Below are positions 33,269 to 40,836 of a stretch of DNA of 64,000 nt, piece after piece (the stretch's first letter is position 1; the number at the start of each line of letters is the position of its first letter). The stretch comes from Terrabacter sp040702505. Lineage in GTDB: Bacteria; Actinomycetota; Actinomycetes; Actinomycetales; Dermatophilaceae. The position numbers and the translations under genes are program-made. The DNA lies in contig NZ_JBFBLC010000007.1 in NCBI RefSeq assembly GCF_040702505.1, positions 124,001 through 188,000 on the forward strand. Reading direction: 5' to 3'. The notes beneath the pieces are model-generated. The model was not told where the DNA came from, searched no databases, and worked only from the letters and a program-made list of their open reading frames with translations.

Positions 33269-35841
33269 CAGGACCTCCGGTGGACGGTGTCGGCGGCTGC
33301 TTCCTTGACGGTGTCGACGGCCGAGGCCACCCGCGACTGATGGTGGCCGGCCGTGCCCGACTGGCTGGGGTCGAGGCTGTATGCCGGCGTCTCCTCGAGC
33401 ACGTGGCTGCTGGTCGGCTCGCCACCGCCGGTCGCGAGCACGTGGTGGCGGCCCGGGGCCGGCGCCGAGGCTGTGGTGGTGGGCGCGGGGGAGGGCCCGT
33501 CGCCGTCGCGGACCTTGGTCACCCGGCAGGCCGCGGTCTTGAAGTAGGGCTGCTTGGACACGGGGTCCCAGACCGTCATCGTCAGCTCGTTGGCGAGCCG
33601 GTGCTCCGCGTCGGGGGCCAGCCCCGTCGGGTCCCAGTGGCCGTAGTGGAACGGCGCGAACACCGCGCCCTCCATGACCCGGCCGACCCGGGCGCGGACC
33701 TCGATCGCCCCGCGAGGGGACTCCACGCATACCCAGTCGCCCTCGGCGATGCCGAGCCGGTCGGCGTCGGGCGCGGACAGCTCAACCCACGCGTCGGGCG
33801 CCGCGTCATGGAGGGACCGGGCGCGCCCGGTCTTCGTGCGGGTATGGAAGTGGTATGCCGTCCGCCCCGTCGTGTAGAGCAGCGGGTAGTCGTCGGAGGG
33901 CAGCTCGTGGGCAGGGGAGTACGGGGCGCCCTTGAGGAAGGCCCGCCCGCCGGGTGCTTGGGCGCGGTGCTCGAGCTCGGTGACCGTGCCGCCGGTGACG
34001 AGGTCGTGGCCGTACGTCTCGCAGTAGTCGGTGTCGGTGGGGAAGACGCCGTCGCCGTAGAGGCGGTCCGTGCCGTCGGGGTGCTCCTCGTTGACGGGCC
34101 ACGGTATGCCGGTGGGTCCCCTCAGCTTCCCGTAGCTGAGCCCCGTGTAGTCCACCGGCCGCCCCGCGGTGACCGCCCGCCACGCGTCGAAGACCTCCTC
34201 GGGCGTGCGCCAGGTGATGAGCGGGTCGCCGTCCTTGTCGGTGAAGCCCATTCGGTCGGCGTACATCAGGAGGATGTCGAGGTCGCTGCGCGCCTCTCCG
34301 GGCGGCTCGACCGCCTTGTCGGACAGGTGGACCGTGCGGTTGACGTTGGTGAAGGTGCCGGTCTTCTCGCCCCACCCGGCCGCCGGCAGCACCACGTCGG
34401 CGAGCTCGGCCGTCTCGGTGAGGAAGAGGTCCTGGACGACGACGAAGCACTGGTCGCCGGAGAGGATTCTGCGGATGCGGGCCGACTCCGGCATCGACAC
34501 GGCCGGGTTCGTCGCGGAGATCCAGAGCAGCTCGATCGATCCCGTCTCGGCGTAGCGGAAGATCTGCATCGCGTGGGTGGGCGGCGCCCAGTGCGGGATG
34601 GTCATCGGGTCGACGTTCCAGACGTCGGCGAGCTGGTCGACGTGCTCGACGTTGTCCCAGTTGCGGAAGCCGGGGAAGTCGCCGTCGGCGCCGCACTCGC
34701 GGTTGTTCTGGGCCGTCGGCTGGCCGTTCATCTGCAGGACGCCGGCGCCGGGGCGGCCGATCATGCCGCGCAGCAGGTGCAGGTTGTGCACCGCCACGGC
34801 CGCCGCGGTGGCCTGGTGCGACTGGTAGAAGCCCTGGAGCACCGTGGAGAGAACCGCTCCGCTCTCGCCGAAGATGCGTGCGGCGCGCCGGACGTCCTCC
34901 GCGTCGACCCCGCAGATGTCTGCCACGTGCTCGGGGGTGTAGGGCTCGACGGTGGAGCGCAGGTCGTCCACACCGATCGTGTGGGCGGCGACCCAGTCCT
35001 CGTCGACCCAGCCGTTGGCGAAGAGCTCGCGCGTCAGGCCGTTCATCAGGGCGAGGTTGGTGCCGACCCGCGGTGCGAGGTGCACGCCGCCGGTGCGCTG
35101 GGCCTCCTGGGCCACGAGGGTGCGGCGCGGGTCGACGCAGACGACCGTGGGCGGATCCTCGCCGCGGGTGCGGTCGAGGATGCGGGCCCACAGCACCGTC
35201 TGGGTCTCGGCCATGTTGTGGCCGAAGAGGAAGATCGCGTCACAGTGCTCGATGTCGGTGTAGGAGCCGGGCTGCCCGTCCGCGCCGAACGACTCCTTGA
35301 AGGCGGCTGCGGCGGTGGCGGTGCACAGGCGGGTGTTGCCGTCCATGTGGGGCGTCCCGATCCCGGCCTTCCCGATCACCGCGAGCGTGTAGTACTCCTC
35401 GATGAAGAGCTGCCCGGAGGTGTAGAAGCCGTGCGACAGCGGGCCCTTGCGGTGGAGCAGGTCCTTCGAGCGCTCGACGATGCGGCCCATCGCCGTCTCC
35501 CAGTCGGTCTCGACGAGCCCTCCGTCCTCGCGCACGAGCGGTCGGGTCAGCCGGTCGGGCGAGTTGGCCCAGGCGGTGCTGCCGTAGAGACCCTTGGGTC
35601 CGAGGCGTCCGTGGTTGACCACGTCGGTGGCCCGGCCCCGGATGCCGACCATGCGGCCGTCCTTGACCGCGATGTCGCACCCGCAGCCGTTGCTGCACAG
35701 CAGGCAGGCAGACTGCACCCAGGAGTCGACGTCCGACTCCTCCAGTCCGCCCTCGAGGTGGAGGTCGACCCGGGCCGGCCAGGTGGTGCCTCGCGCGTGG
35801 GGCGTGCGCTCGCCGTGGATATCAGAGATCCTGTCACTCAC
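33268..35841 (-). CDS. Molybdopterin oxidoreductase (nitrate reductase/formate dehydrogenase-like)
   Basis: An 857-residue Mo-bisMGD enzyme of the DMSO-reductase family, soluble, with no Tat signal. An N-terminal Fe-S motif has Cys46, Cys49, Cys53 and an extra Cys55 ('CLLCSNGCGCD'); the usual fourth ligand in 'GRLCxKG' is Gly81 ('GRLGPKG'). Cys173 in 'GNTRLCTATA' fits the Mo-coordinating cysteine of assimilatory nitrate reductases and formate dehydrogenases. Cofactor-binding segments 'QMNGQPTAQNNRECGADGD' and the C-terminal 'NELTMTVWDPVSKQP' are present. Assimilatory nitrate reduction or formate oxidation are possible; I cannot choose. It heads an operon with a helical partner and is divergent from a MarR regulator. 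Confidence 0.88.
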   Translation of the reverse strand: MSDRISDIHGERTPHARGTTWPARVDLHLEGGLEESDVDSWVQSACLLCSNGCGCDIAVKDGRMVGIRGRATDVVNHGRLGPKGLYGSTAWANSPDRLTRPLVREDGGLVETDWETAMGRIVERSKDLLHRKGPLSHGFYTSGQLFIEEYYTLAVIGKAGIGTPHMDGNTRLCTATAAAAFKESFGADGQPGSYTDIEHCDAIFLFGHNMAETQTVLWARILDRTRGEDPPTVVCVDPRRTLVAQEAQRTGGVHLAPRVGTNLALMNGLTRELFANGWVDEDWVAAHTIGVDDLRSTVEPYTPEHVADICGVDAEDVRRAARIFGESGAVLSTVLQGFYQSHQATAAAVAVHNLHLLRGMIGRPGAGVLQMNGQPTAQNNRECGADGDFPGFRNWDNVEHVDQLADVWNVDPMTIPHWAPPTHAMQIFRYAETGSIELLWISATNPAVSMPESARIRRILSGDQCFVVVQDLFLTETAELADVVLPAAGWGEKTGTFTNVNRTVHLSDKAVEPPGEARSDLDILLMYADRMGFTDKDGDPLITWRTPEEVFDAWRAVTAGRPVDYTGLSYGKLRGPTGIPWPVNEEHPDGTDRLYGDGVFPTDTDYCETYGHDLVTGGTVTELEHRAQAPGGRAFLKGAPYSPAHELPSDDYPLLYTTGRTAYHFHTRTKTGRARSLHDAAPDAWVELSAPDADRLGIAEGDWVCVESPRGAIEVRARVGRVMEGAVFAPFHYGHWDPTGLAPDAEHRLANELTMTVWDPVSKQPYFKTAACRVTKVRDGDGPSPAPTTTASAPAPGRHHVLATGGGEPTSSHVLEETPAYSLDPSQSGTAGHHQSRVASAVDTVKEAAADTVHRRS

Positions 35842-35880
35842 GATTGCTCCTCGCTCCTGGGTGGTGATCGCGTAGCATTC

Positions 35881-35911
35881 TTGCGTGAGCGCAAAACTTG
35901 CGTCTCAGCAA
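35881..35911. promoter_or_regulatory. Twin MarR-type operators in the divergent promoter
   Basis: Two copies of TTGC-N6-GCAA lie side by side: TTGCGTGAGCGCAA at 35881-35894 and TTGCGTCTCAGCAA at 35898-35911, 17 bp apart centre to centre. They lie between the oxidoreductase (start 35841) and MarR (start 35941), in the AT-richest part of the region. Confidence 0.6.
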
Positions 35912-35940
35912 ACAAATCACGGAGGAGGGGGTGGCGACAA

Positions 35941-36510
35941 GTGCCTCCTACCCGACCGGACGCAGGTCCACGCCCACCTGACACGGGGGGCGAGCGCGGG
36001 GGCGCCGGTCCGCAGGGGCTCCCGCCCGACGAGCTCGAGGAGCTCACCGACGCCTTCGTGACCTCGGCCCGCGCCCTCGTGGGCATCGCGCTGAGGTCGG
36101 TCAACGCCTCTCCGGTCGAGGTCACGCTGATGCAGCACCGCGTCCTGGTGCTCCTGGCCGCGGAAGGGGAGCAGTCGGTCTCGATGCTGGCGGACGAGCT
36201 CGGGGTCAACGCGTCCAACGCCAGCCGGGTGTGTGACCGGCTGCAGCGGCTCGGGCTCGTCGCACGCCGTCGCTCCACCACCGACGCGAGGTCGGTCAAG
36301 ATCGCCCTGACCACCCAGGGTCTCGAGGTCGTCAACGCGGTCGACGAGCGCCGGCGCCGGGAGATCCGCGACCTCCTCGGCTCGCTCGAGCCCGAGTCCG
36401 GGCGCTACGTCGTGGCGGCGCTGCGCACCTTCAACGAGGCCGCGCACGAGAGTGCGCGCGCCGACTGGGTCGTCCCCGGTCAGGGAGATCGAGCAGGGAG
36501 GCGCGGCTGA
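35941..36510 (+). CDS. MarR-family transcriptional regulator
   Basis: A 189-residue winged-helix regulator. A disordered Pro/Gly N-terminus (about 1-30) precedes the MarR domain: 'LMQHRVLVLLAAEGEQSVSMLADELGVNASNASRVCDRLQRLGLVARRRSTTDARSVKIALTTQG' carries the HTH and the wing ('RRSTTDAR'). MarR proteins usually repress a divergent neighbour and are released by a ligand or oxidation; there is one Cys in the recognition helix region ('RVCDRL'). GTG 35941 follows an AGGAGG-rich stretch. Divergence from the molybdoenzyme operon and the twin palindromes support autoregulation and control of that operon. Confidence 0.88.
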   Translation: MPPTRPDAGPRPPDTGGERGGAGPQGLPPDELEELTDAFVTSARALVGIALRSVNASPVEVTLMQHRVLVLLAAEGEQSVSMLADELGVNASNASRVCDRLQRLGLVARRRSTTDARSVKIALTTQGLEVVNAVDERRRREIRDLLGSLEPESGRYVVAALRTFNEAAHESARADWVVPGQGDRAGRRG

Positions 36511-36514
36511 GGGA

Positions 36515-36539
36515 GCGTCGCCGTTCCGAGGTTGGGTAC
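36515..36539 (+). promoter_or_regulatory. Candidate SigB-type promoter before a small Cys-rich protein
   Basis: GCGT-N15-GGGTAC fits the Streptomyces SigB consensus GNNT-N14-16-GGGTAC/T. It lies 68 bases before the start at 36607. The -35 part is weak by itself. Confidence 0.35.
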
Positions 36540-36606
36540 GCGTGGGCTCGTGGGCTCGTGAGCCGGACCGTCCGGCGACGAACAGCCCACCCGAGAGGCG
36601 AGACCC

Positions 36607-36798
36607 ATGTCCCCTGCGCAGCCCGGCCGGTTCCGCCTGCTCCCGCTTCCCGGCTACTCACGGACGACGGCCAATGGCACCCGGGTCTCGTGCAGCGGCT
36701 GCTGCCTACCGCTGCCGATCGGCTGCCTGACGGGCCTCGTGGCGGTGGCGGCGCCGGTGGTCGTGGACGTGGTGCGACGCCGTCGCGGCCGTCGCTGA
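36607..36798 (+). CDS. Small Cys-rich protein with one membrane segment (63 aa)
   Basis: A 63-residue protein with a hydrophilic start, a cysteine cluster 'SCSGCCLPLPIGC' (five closely spaced residues including a CC pair), a hydrophobic segment ('LTGLVAVAAPVVVDVV') and a basic end ('RRRRGRR'). The GAGAGGCGAG ribosome site sits 6 bases before the ATG. Similar tiny 'SGCCLP-P-GC' proteins occur in other actinobacteria to my recollection, but I know no function. Metal binding or palmitoyl-like anchoring cannot be shown from sequence. Confidence 0.55.
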   Translation: MSPAQPGRFRLLPLPGYSRTTANGTRVSCSGCCLPLPIGCLTGLVAVAAPVVVDVVRRRRGRR

Positions 36799-36877
36799 CG
36801 GGGGCGTCTGTGCGCACGTGGAGCGCCGCTGTGGATGTAGGCGTTCGCGACGGGTCAGGTCGACAGGGTAGGAGCGG

Positions 36878-37624
36878 TCACTGGTCGAGCTGGCCGGTGC
36901 GCGTCAGGTCCTCAGCGACCTCGTAGAGCTTGCGGTTCTTGTCCTGGCTCGTCTTGACGAGCATCCGGAAGGCCTCGTCGTCCGTGATCCGGTGGCGTTC
37001 CATCAGGATGCCCTTGGCCTGACCTATGAGGTCGCGGCGGTCGACGGCCACCTCGAGGTGGTGGACCTTCTGGGCGCCGGCGAAGGCGATGGCGGCGTGG
37101 CTCGCGAAGAGCAGGCCGACGTGCTCCGAGTCGTCGGTGAAGCTGCCGGGCGTGCGGCTGTAGAGGTTCAGCGCGCCGAGGTCGTCGTTCTCGACGTAGA
37201 GCTGCAGGGAGAGCATGCTCGCGGCGCCGAGACGGAGAGCGGCGGGCGCGAAGCGTGGCCAGCGCTCCTCGGTCGCCATGTCCGCGACCCGGACCGTCTC
37301 ATGTGCGTAGGCAGCATCGAGACAGGGGCCCTCGCCGGCCTCCATCTGTGCGGCGTCCACCTTCGCCGGCAGATCTCCGGAGGGGTGCTGGGAGGAGATC
37401 CGGCTGCGCCCGACGACAACGCTGATGGAGCCTTCATCGGCGCCCGGGATCAAGGCCAGCGCCGAGCTGACCACCTCACTGAGCAGGGCGTCGGGGTCGC
37501 TCTGCGTCTCGACGCGCCGGGCGAAGTCGCTCAGCAGCTTGGCCAGCACGTCGTGGTCGACCGTGGTGCCGGTGTTGTCGGCCGACGGCTTGCCCCGTGA
37601 CTCCGCAGGTGGTGTGACGGCCAT
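36878..37624 (-). CDS. GAF-ANTAR regulator, second copy
   Basis: A 248-residue GAF-ANTAR protein, distinct in sequence from the one at 32011. GAF domain about 25-175 ('EGSISVVVGRSRISSQHPSGD' to 'IAFAGAQKVHHLEVAV'); ANTAR domain about 185-245 with 'DLIGQAKGILMERHRITDDEAFRMLVKTSQDKNRKLYEVAEDL', the canonical pattern. Such proteins act by RNA binding on leader hairpins. It stands alone, with a strong terminator 60 bp upstream that separates it from the next minus-strand gene, so it has its own promoter. Signal and targets unknown. Confidence 0.85.
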   Translation of the reverse strand: MAVTPPAESRGKPSADNTGTTVDHDVLAKLLSDFARRVETQSDPDALLSEVVSSALALIPGADEGSISVVVGRSRISSQHPSGDLPAKVDAAQMEAGEGPCLDAAYAHETVRVADMATEERWPRFAPAALRLGAASMLSLQLYVENDDLGALNLYSRTPGSFTDDSEHVGLLFASHAAIAFAGAQKVHHLEVAVDRRDLIGQAKGILMERHRITDDEAFRMLVKTSQDKNRKLYEVAEDLTRTGQLDQ

Positions 37625-37687
37625 GCAGTCAGACTAGGAGCGGCTGCGCAGGCCGTGCAAAGCGGACGTGCGGCTCGGTCGGGACCG

Positions 37688-37726
37688 CCGCGGGCGGGCT
37701 CCCTCGCGAAGGGAGCCCGCCCGCGG
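37688..37726 (-). terminator. Very strong hairpin terminator
   Basis: Perfect 17-bp inverted repeat: CCGCGGGCGGGCTCCCT (37688-37704) / AGGGAGCCCGCCCGCGG (37710-37726), five-base loop. It lies downstream of the small gene at 37775-37972 and upstream of the GAF-ANTAR gene, so it ends the former. Confidence 0.85.
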
Positions 37727-37774
37727 TGTCCCGGGAGTCGGTGGATCATTCCCGCTGAGTGTGCAGGCGGGGCC

Positions 37775-37972
37775 TCAGAGGCCGAGCTTGCCGCCCAGCC
37801 CACCGAGGCCGCCGCTCAGCAGCTCCTGCGGGTTGATCCCGAACTTGCCGAGCAGGTCGGCGTGCTGGTCGGTGTCGACCTGGTCGGGCAGCTCGCTCTC
37901 GGCCTGCTGGGCCTGCTGCTGGTCGCCGCGGCTGCGCAGGAACTCCAGGATCTGCTGCTTGTCGATCTGCAT
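37775..37972 (-). CDS. Small Gln/Gly-rich protein (65 aa)
   Basis: A 65-residue soluble protein: a helical, Gln-rich N-terminus ('MQIDKQQILEFLRSRGDQQQAQQAESELP'), a middle 'LLGKFGINPQELLSG' and a glycine-repeat tail 'GGLGGLGGKLGL'. The GAGGAGAG ribosome site lies just before the ATG, which supports it as a gene. I do not recognise the family, though similar small 'GINPQELL' proteins are seen in actinobacteria. It ends at a very strong hairpin and is divergent from an acidic small protein. Confidence 0.65.
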   Translation of the reverse strand: MQIDKQQILEFLRSRGDQQQAQQAESELPDQVDTDQHADLLGKFGINPQELLSGGLGGLGGKLGL

Positions 37973-38098
37973 GTGGCTCTCCTCGAAGGTCAGGCACTGC
38001 CCGACGTGCGGGTCGGGAGCAGCGCTCGGAAGACTCGTGCCCGGTCGACGTACCCACTGCGGGCTCCGGTCGTCAGGCGATTGGCCCCGAAGCGTCGC

Positions 38099-38123
38099 GC
38101 GTTGCGCTGACGGCAGGGGGTAC
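38099..38123 (+). promoter_or_regulatory. Candidate SigB-type leaderless promoter before the acidic small protein
   Basis: GCGT-N15-GGGTAC, then nine bases, then ATG 38133. Spacing and -10 match the promoter at 63393 upstream of the lipoprotein. The -35 is only a loose match. Confidence 0.4.
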
Positions 38124-38132
38124 GCGTGGGGC

Positions 38133-38354
38133 ATGAGCGACCACACGACCCAGGGCGGCGCCGGCCCCTACGACCCGGACCAGGACCCCGACACCGAAGC
38201 GACCATGACAGCACCGGAGGAGGGGCGCCCCGACGGAATGAGCTGGACTGCCGACGAGACCACGAGTGGGTCGGACGACGCCCCACCACAGAACGCGTCC
38301 TCCGACGCGGAGTTCCTCGACGCCGAGGAGGGGGAGAGCCCGGCTGACGAGTGA
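38133..38354 (+). CDS. Small acidic protein, probably disordered (73 aa)
   Basis: A 73-residue protein very rich in Asp, Glu, Gly, Ser and Thr ('DPDQDPDTEATMTAPEE', 'DAEFLDAEEGESPADE'), without hydrophobic segments. It appears intrinsically disordered and strongly acidic, like stress-associated hydrophilic proteins of actinobacteria, but I cannot assign a family. It stands 40 bp upstream of the FMN reductase gene on the same strand and may be co-transcribed. Confidence 0.6.
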   Translation: MSDHTTQGGAGPYDPDQDPDTEATMTAPEEGRPDGMSWTADETTSGSDDAPPQNASSDAEFLDAEEGESPADE

Positions 38355-38394
38355 GCTGACCTTCCCAACCCCTTTGCCCGACAAGGAGATACAC

Positions 38395-38964
38395 GTGCGC
38401 ACCTACTCGGTCGGCTACTTCGTCGGCAGCCTCTCCTCGACCTCCATCAACCGGCAGCTGAGCAAGGCCCTGATCCGGCTCGCTCCGGCGGGCCTCGAGT
38501 TCACCGAGCTGCCCATCGGCAACCTGCCCCTCTACAGCCCCGACTTCGACGACGACTACCCGCCGGAGGCCCGCGCCCTCAAGGACGCCATCGCCGCGTC
38601 GGACGCCGTCCTCTTCGTCAGTCCGGAGTACAACCGCTCCATCCCCGGTGCGCTGAAGAACGCGATCGACTGGGCGTCGCGGCCGTGGGGTCAGAACTCC
38701 TTCCACCATGTGCCGGCGGCCGTCATCGGCGCTTCCCCCGGGCAGATCGGCACTGCGGTGGGCCAGCAGAGCCTGCGTGCGGTGCTGAGCTTCTGCAACG
38801 CCCGCCAGATGACGGCGCCGGAGGCCTACATCATGTATCGGCCCGGACTCGTCACCGACGACGGCGAGGTCACCGACGACACCACGGCAGAGTTCCTCTC
38901 GGCGTTCATGCAGGAGTTCCGCGACCACATCGAGCGCGTGCTCACGGTGCTGCCCCGCAGCTGA
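38395..38964 (+). CDS. NADPH-dependent FMN reductase family protein
   Basis: A 189-residue flavodoxin-fold reductase of the NADPH-dependent FMN reductase family. The phosphate-loop-like start is 'VGSLSSTSINRQL' (about 10-22), the flavin site includes 'FVSPEYNRSIPGALKNAIDW' (about 74-93), with the conserved 'PEYN-S-PG-LKNA-DW' of the group, and 'IGASPGQIGT'. Relatives reduce FMN, azo dyes or chromate with NAD(P)H. The GTG start is backed by AAGGAG at 8 bases. It follows a small acidic gene and is ended by a 7-bp hairpin. Confidence 0.88.
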   Translation: MRTYSVGYFVGSLSSTSINRQLSKALIRLAPAGLEFTELPIGNLPLYSPDFDDDYPPEARALKDAIAASDAVLFVSPEYNRSIPGALKNAIDWASRPWGQNSFHHVPAAVIGASPGQIGTAVGQQSLRAVLSFCNARQMTAPEAYIMYRPGLVTDDGEVTDDTTAEFLSAFMQEFRDHIERVLTVLPRS

Positions 38965-38980
38965 CGCGTCCGAGGCCGCG

Positions 38981-38997
38981 GGCGCTCCTCGAGCGCC
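38981..38997 (+). terminator. Hairpin terminator after the FMN reductase gene
   Basis: GGCGCTC-CTC-GAGCGCC, perfect 7-bp stem with a three-base loop, 17 bases after the stop codon. Confidence 0.55.
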
Positions 38998-39015
38998 AAC
39001 CTCACTCGACCCCAG

Positions 39016-39044
39016 TTATCACCCTGGGTTACTTGTCCTATAAC
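39016..39044 (+). promoter_or_regulatory. Promoter of the amino acid ABC importer operon
   Basis: TTATCA (39016-39021), 17 bp, TATAAC (39039-39044) is a good SigA-type promoter and one of the AT-richest spots here. An inverted repeat CCCAG-N8-CTGGG (39011-39028) overlaps the -35 and may be an operator. The predicted 5' leader is about 160 bases, with no riboswitch that I recognise. Confidence 0.5.
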
Positions 39045-39213
39045 ATCGTGTACGCGAACGCGCCGGGAGCCCCGCGCCGGCTCAGCCTTGATCTCTGGGC
39101 GCGCCCGGGCAGGCCTGACCATCGCGTTCGCTCTGCCAGCACCGTCGCCCGGCGAGACGGTCCTCGGCGTGCCCGGGGGCCGTTGCCCCGCCACCACCCG
39201 GAGGAATCGCACC

Positions 39214-40041
39214 ATGCTCACGCCCACGCGTGCCGTCGCCGCTTCGGCGCTCGCCCTCGCCGCCCTGTCGCTCACCGCGTGCGGCGGCTCGTCCGCCGGC
39301 CAGCCGTCCGCCGACAACCCCTACAACCTCCAGCAGCCGGGCGTCCTCCGGACCGGCACGCTGACCGACGCCCCGCCGAACGTCTACATCAAGGACGGGA
39401 AGTTCACCGGCTTCGACAACGACCTGTTGACCGCCGTCGCCGGCAAGCTCGGCCTCAAGGTCGAGTTCGTGGGCACGGAGTTCAGCTCGCTGCTGGCGCA
39501 GGTCAAGACCGGCAAGTTCGACGTCGGCTCGTCCTCCATCAGCATCACCGAGGCCCGCAGGAAGACCGTCGACTTCACGAACAAGTACGACTTCGGCTTC
39601 CTCGGGCTCGACGTGCCCGAGGGCTCGGCCATCACCTCCTTCGCGCAGCTCGCTGGCAAGCGTGTCGCGGTGGTCCAGGGCACGGTCCAGGACGACTACG
39701 CGACGCGTCAGAACCTCAACCCGGTGCGCGTCCCGGACTACAACGCGGCCCTCAACCAGCTGCGGGCCGGCACCGCCGACGCGTGGATCACCCCTGCCGA
39801 GATCGGTGAGAAGACTGCCGCCGACTCCGGCGGCAAGATCGTCTCGGTCGCCAAGCAGCTCGACCCGGGTGGCATGGCGTATGCCGTCGCGCCCGGCAAC
39901 GACAAGCTGCGGGCCGCGCTCGACAAGGGGATCGACGAGGTCGTCGCCGACGGCACGTGGGCCAAGCTGCAGAAGCAGTACTACCCGGGCCGCGCGATCC
40001 CCGCCGACTTCAAGCCCGGCAGCGCCGGCGCCGCGAAGTAG
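39214..40041 (+). CDS. Polar amino acid ABC transporter, substrate-binding lipoprotein
   Basis: A 275-residue family-3 extracellular binding protein. Signal peptide with lipobox 'SLTAC' followed by a Gly/Ser linker, so it is lipid-anchored outside the membrane. 'GVLRTGTLTDAPPNVYIKDGKFTGFDNDLLTAVAGKLGL' is the typical first strand and helix; 'SSSISITEARRKTVDFTNKYDF' is the ligand-binding region; 'GKRVAVVQGTVQDDYA' leads the second lobe. Binding proteins of this group carry polar amino acids such as glutamine, cystine or arginine; the exact ligand is unclear. It opens an operon of three genes (binding protein, permease, ATPase). Confidence 0.9.
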   Translation: MLTPTRAVAASALALAALSLTACGGSSAGQPSADNPYNLQQPGVLRTGTLTDAPPNVYIKDGKFTGFDNDLLTAVAGKLGLKVEFVGTEFSSLLAQVKTGKFDVGSSSISITEARRKTVDFTNKYDFGFLGLDVPEGSAITSFAQLAGKRVAVVQGTVQDDYATRQNLNPVRVPDYNAALNQLRAGTADAWITPAEIGEKTAADSGGKIVSVAKQLDPGGMAYAVAPGNDKLRAALDKGIDEVVADGTWAKLQKQYYPGRAIPADFKPGSAGAAK

Positions 40042-40053
40042 CCCCGGGGCCGC

Positions 40054-40836
40054 ATGGACGTCCTCAACACGCTGCGCGAGACCTTCCTCGACTGGGGGGC
40101 CATGCGAGCCGCGCTGCCCGACCTGCTGCGGGTGGGCCTGGTCAACACCCTGATCCTGGCCCTGTCGTCGGCGGTCATCGGCACGCTGCTCGGGATGCTG
40201 CTCGCGGTCGCCGGCCTGTCCCCCCGACGCTGGCTGCGGTGGCCGGCCCGGGTCTGGACCGACATCTTCCGGGGTCTGCCGGCGGCGGTGACGATCCTGC
40301 TGATCGGGGTGGGCCTGGCGCCCGTCGGGCTGAAGATCTGGGGGCCCAACCCCTATCCGCTCGGGATCCTCGCGCTCTCGCTCATCGCCAGCGCCTACAT
40401 CGGCGAGATCTTCCGCTCGGGCATCCAGAGCGTCGACCACGGGCAGCTCGAGGCCGCCCGCGCCCTCGGCTTCAGTCGACCCTCGGGCATGCTCCTGGTC
40501 GTCATCCCACAGGGCGTGCGGCGTGTGCTGCCGGCGCTCGTCAACCAGTTCATCGCGCTCATCAAGGACTCCTCGCTCGTCTACTTCCTCGGGCTCCTCG
40601 CCACCCAGCGCGACCTCTTTCGCATCGGCCAGGACGCGGCGGCGAACTCGGGCAACCAGTCGGCGCTGCTCCTGGCCGGCCTGCTCTACCTCGTCATCAC
40701 CGTGCCGCTCACCCACGTCGTCAATGCCGTCGACCGGCGCCTGCGGGAGGGTCGGCGTGCCGACGGAGCGCTCGCCGGCGGTCTCGACGAGGATCCCCTG
40801 CCCGCCACCGTCGCCGTGCCCCAGGAGGTCCGATGA
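40054..40836 (+). CDS. Polar amino acid ABC transporter, permease
   Basis: A 260-residue inner membrane permease of the HisMQ type with about five hydrophobic helices. The EAA-type loop that docks the ATPase is 'EAARALGFSRPSGMLLVVIPQGVRR' (about 133-157). 'NTLILALSSAVIGTLLGMLLAV' is the first membrane span. The C-terminus is longer and acidic ('GGLDEDPLPATVAVPQ'). The stop overlaps the ATPase start (ATGA), so the genes are translationally coupled. It lies 13 bp after the binding-protein gene. Confidence 0.9.
   Translation: MDVLNTLRETFLDWGAMRAALPDLLRVGLVNTLILALSSAVIGTLLGMLLAVAGLSPRRWLRWPARVWTDIFRGLPAAVTILLIGVGLAPVGLKIWGPNPYPLGILALSLIASAYIGEIFRSGIQSVDHGQLEAARALGFSRPSGMLLVVIPQGVRRVLPALVNQFIALIKDSSLVYFLGLLATQRDLFRIGQDAAANSGNQSALLLAGLLYLVITVPLTHVVNAVDRRLREGRRADGALAGGLDEDPLPATVAVPQEVR

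Noticed and set aside
33280..35900. Long plus-strand frame running into the MarR gene
   Set aside because: Only the last 190 codons show a MarR domain; the rest lies opposite the molybdoenzyme gene and has no family pattern.
38041..38060. SigB promoter on the minus strand for the small Gln/Gly-rich gene
   Set aside because: GGGTAC is present in the reverse direction, but no GNNT with correct spacing, and it lies about 80 bases from the start.
39060..39213. Riboswitch in the leader of the amino acid importer
   Set aside because: I see GC-rich stems but no conserved core of the SAM, glycine, lysine or glutamine riboswitches.
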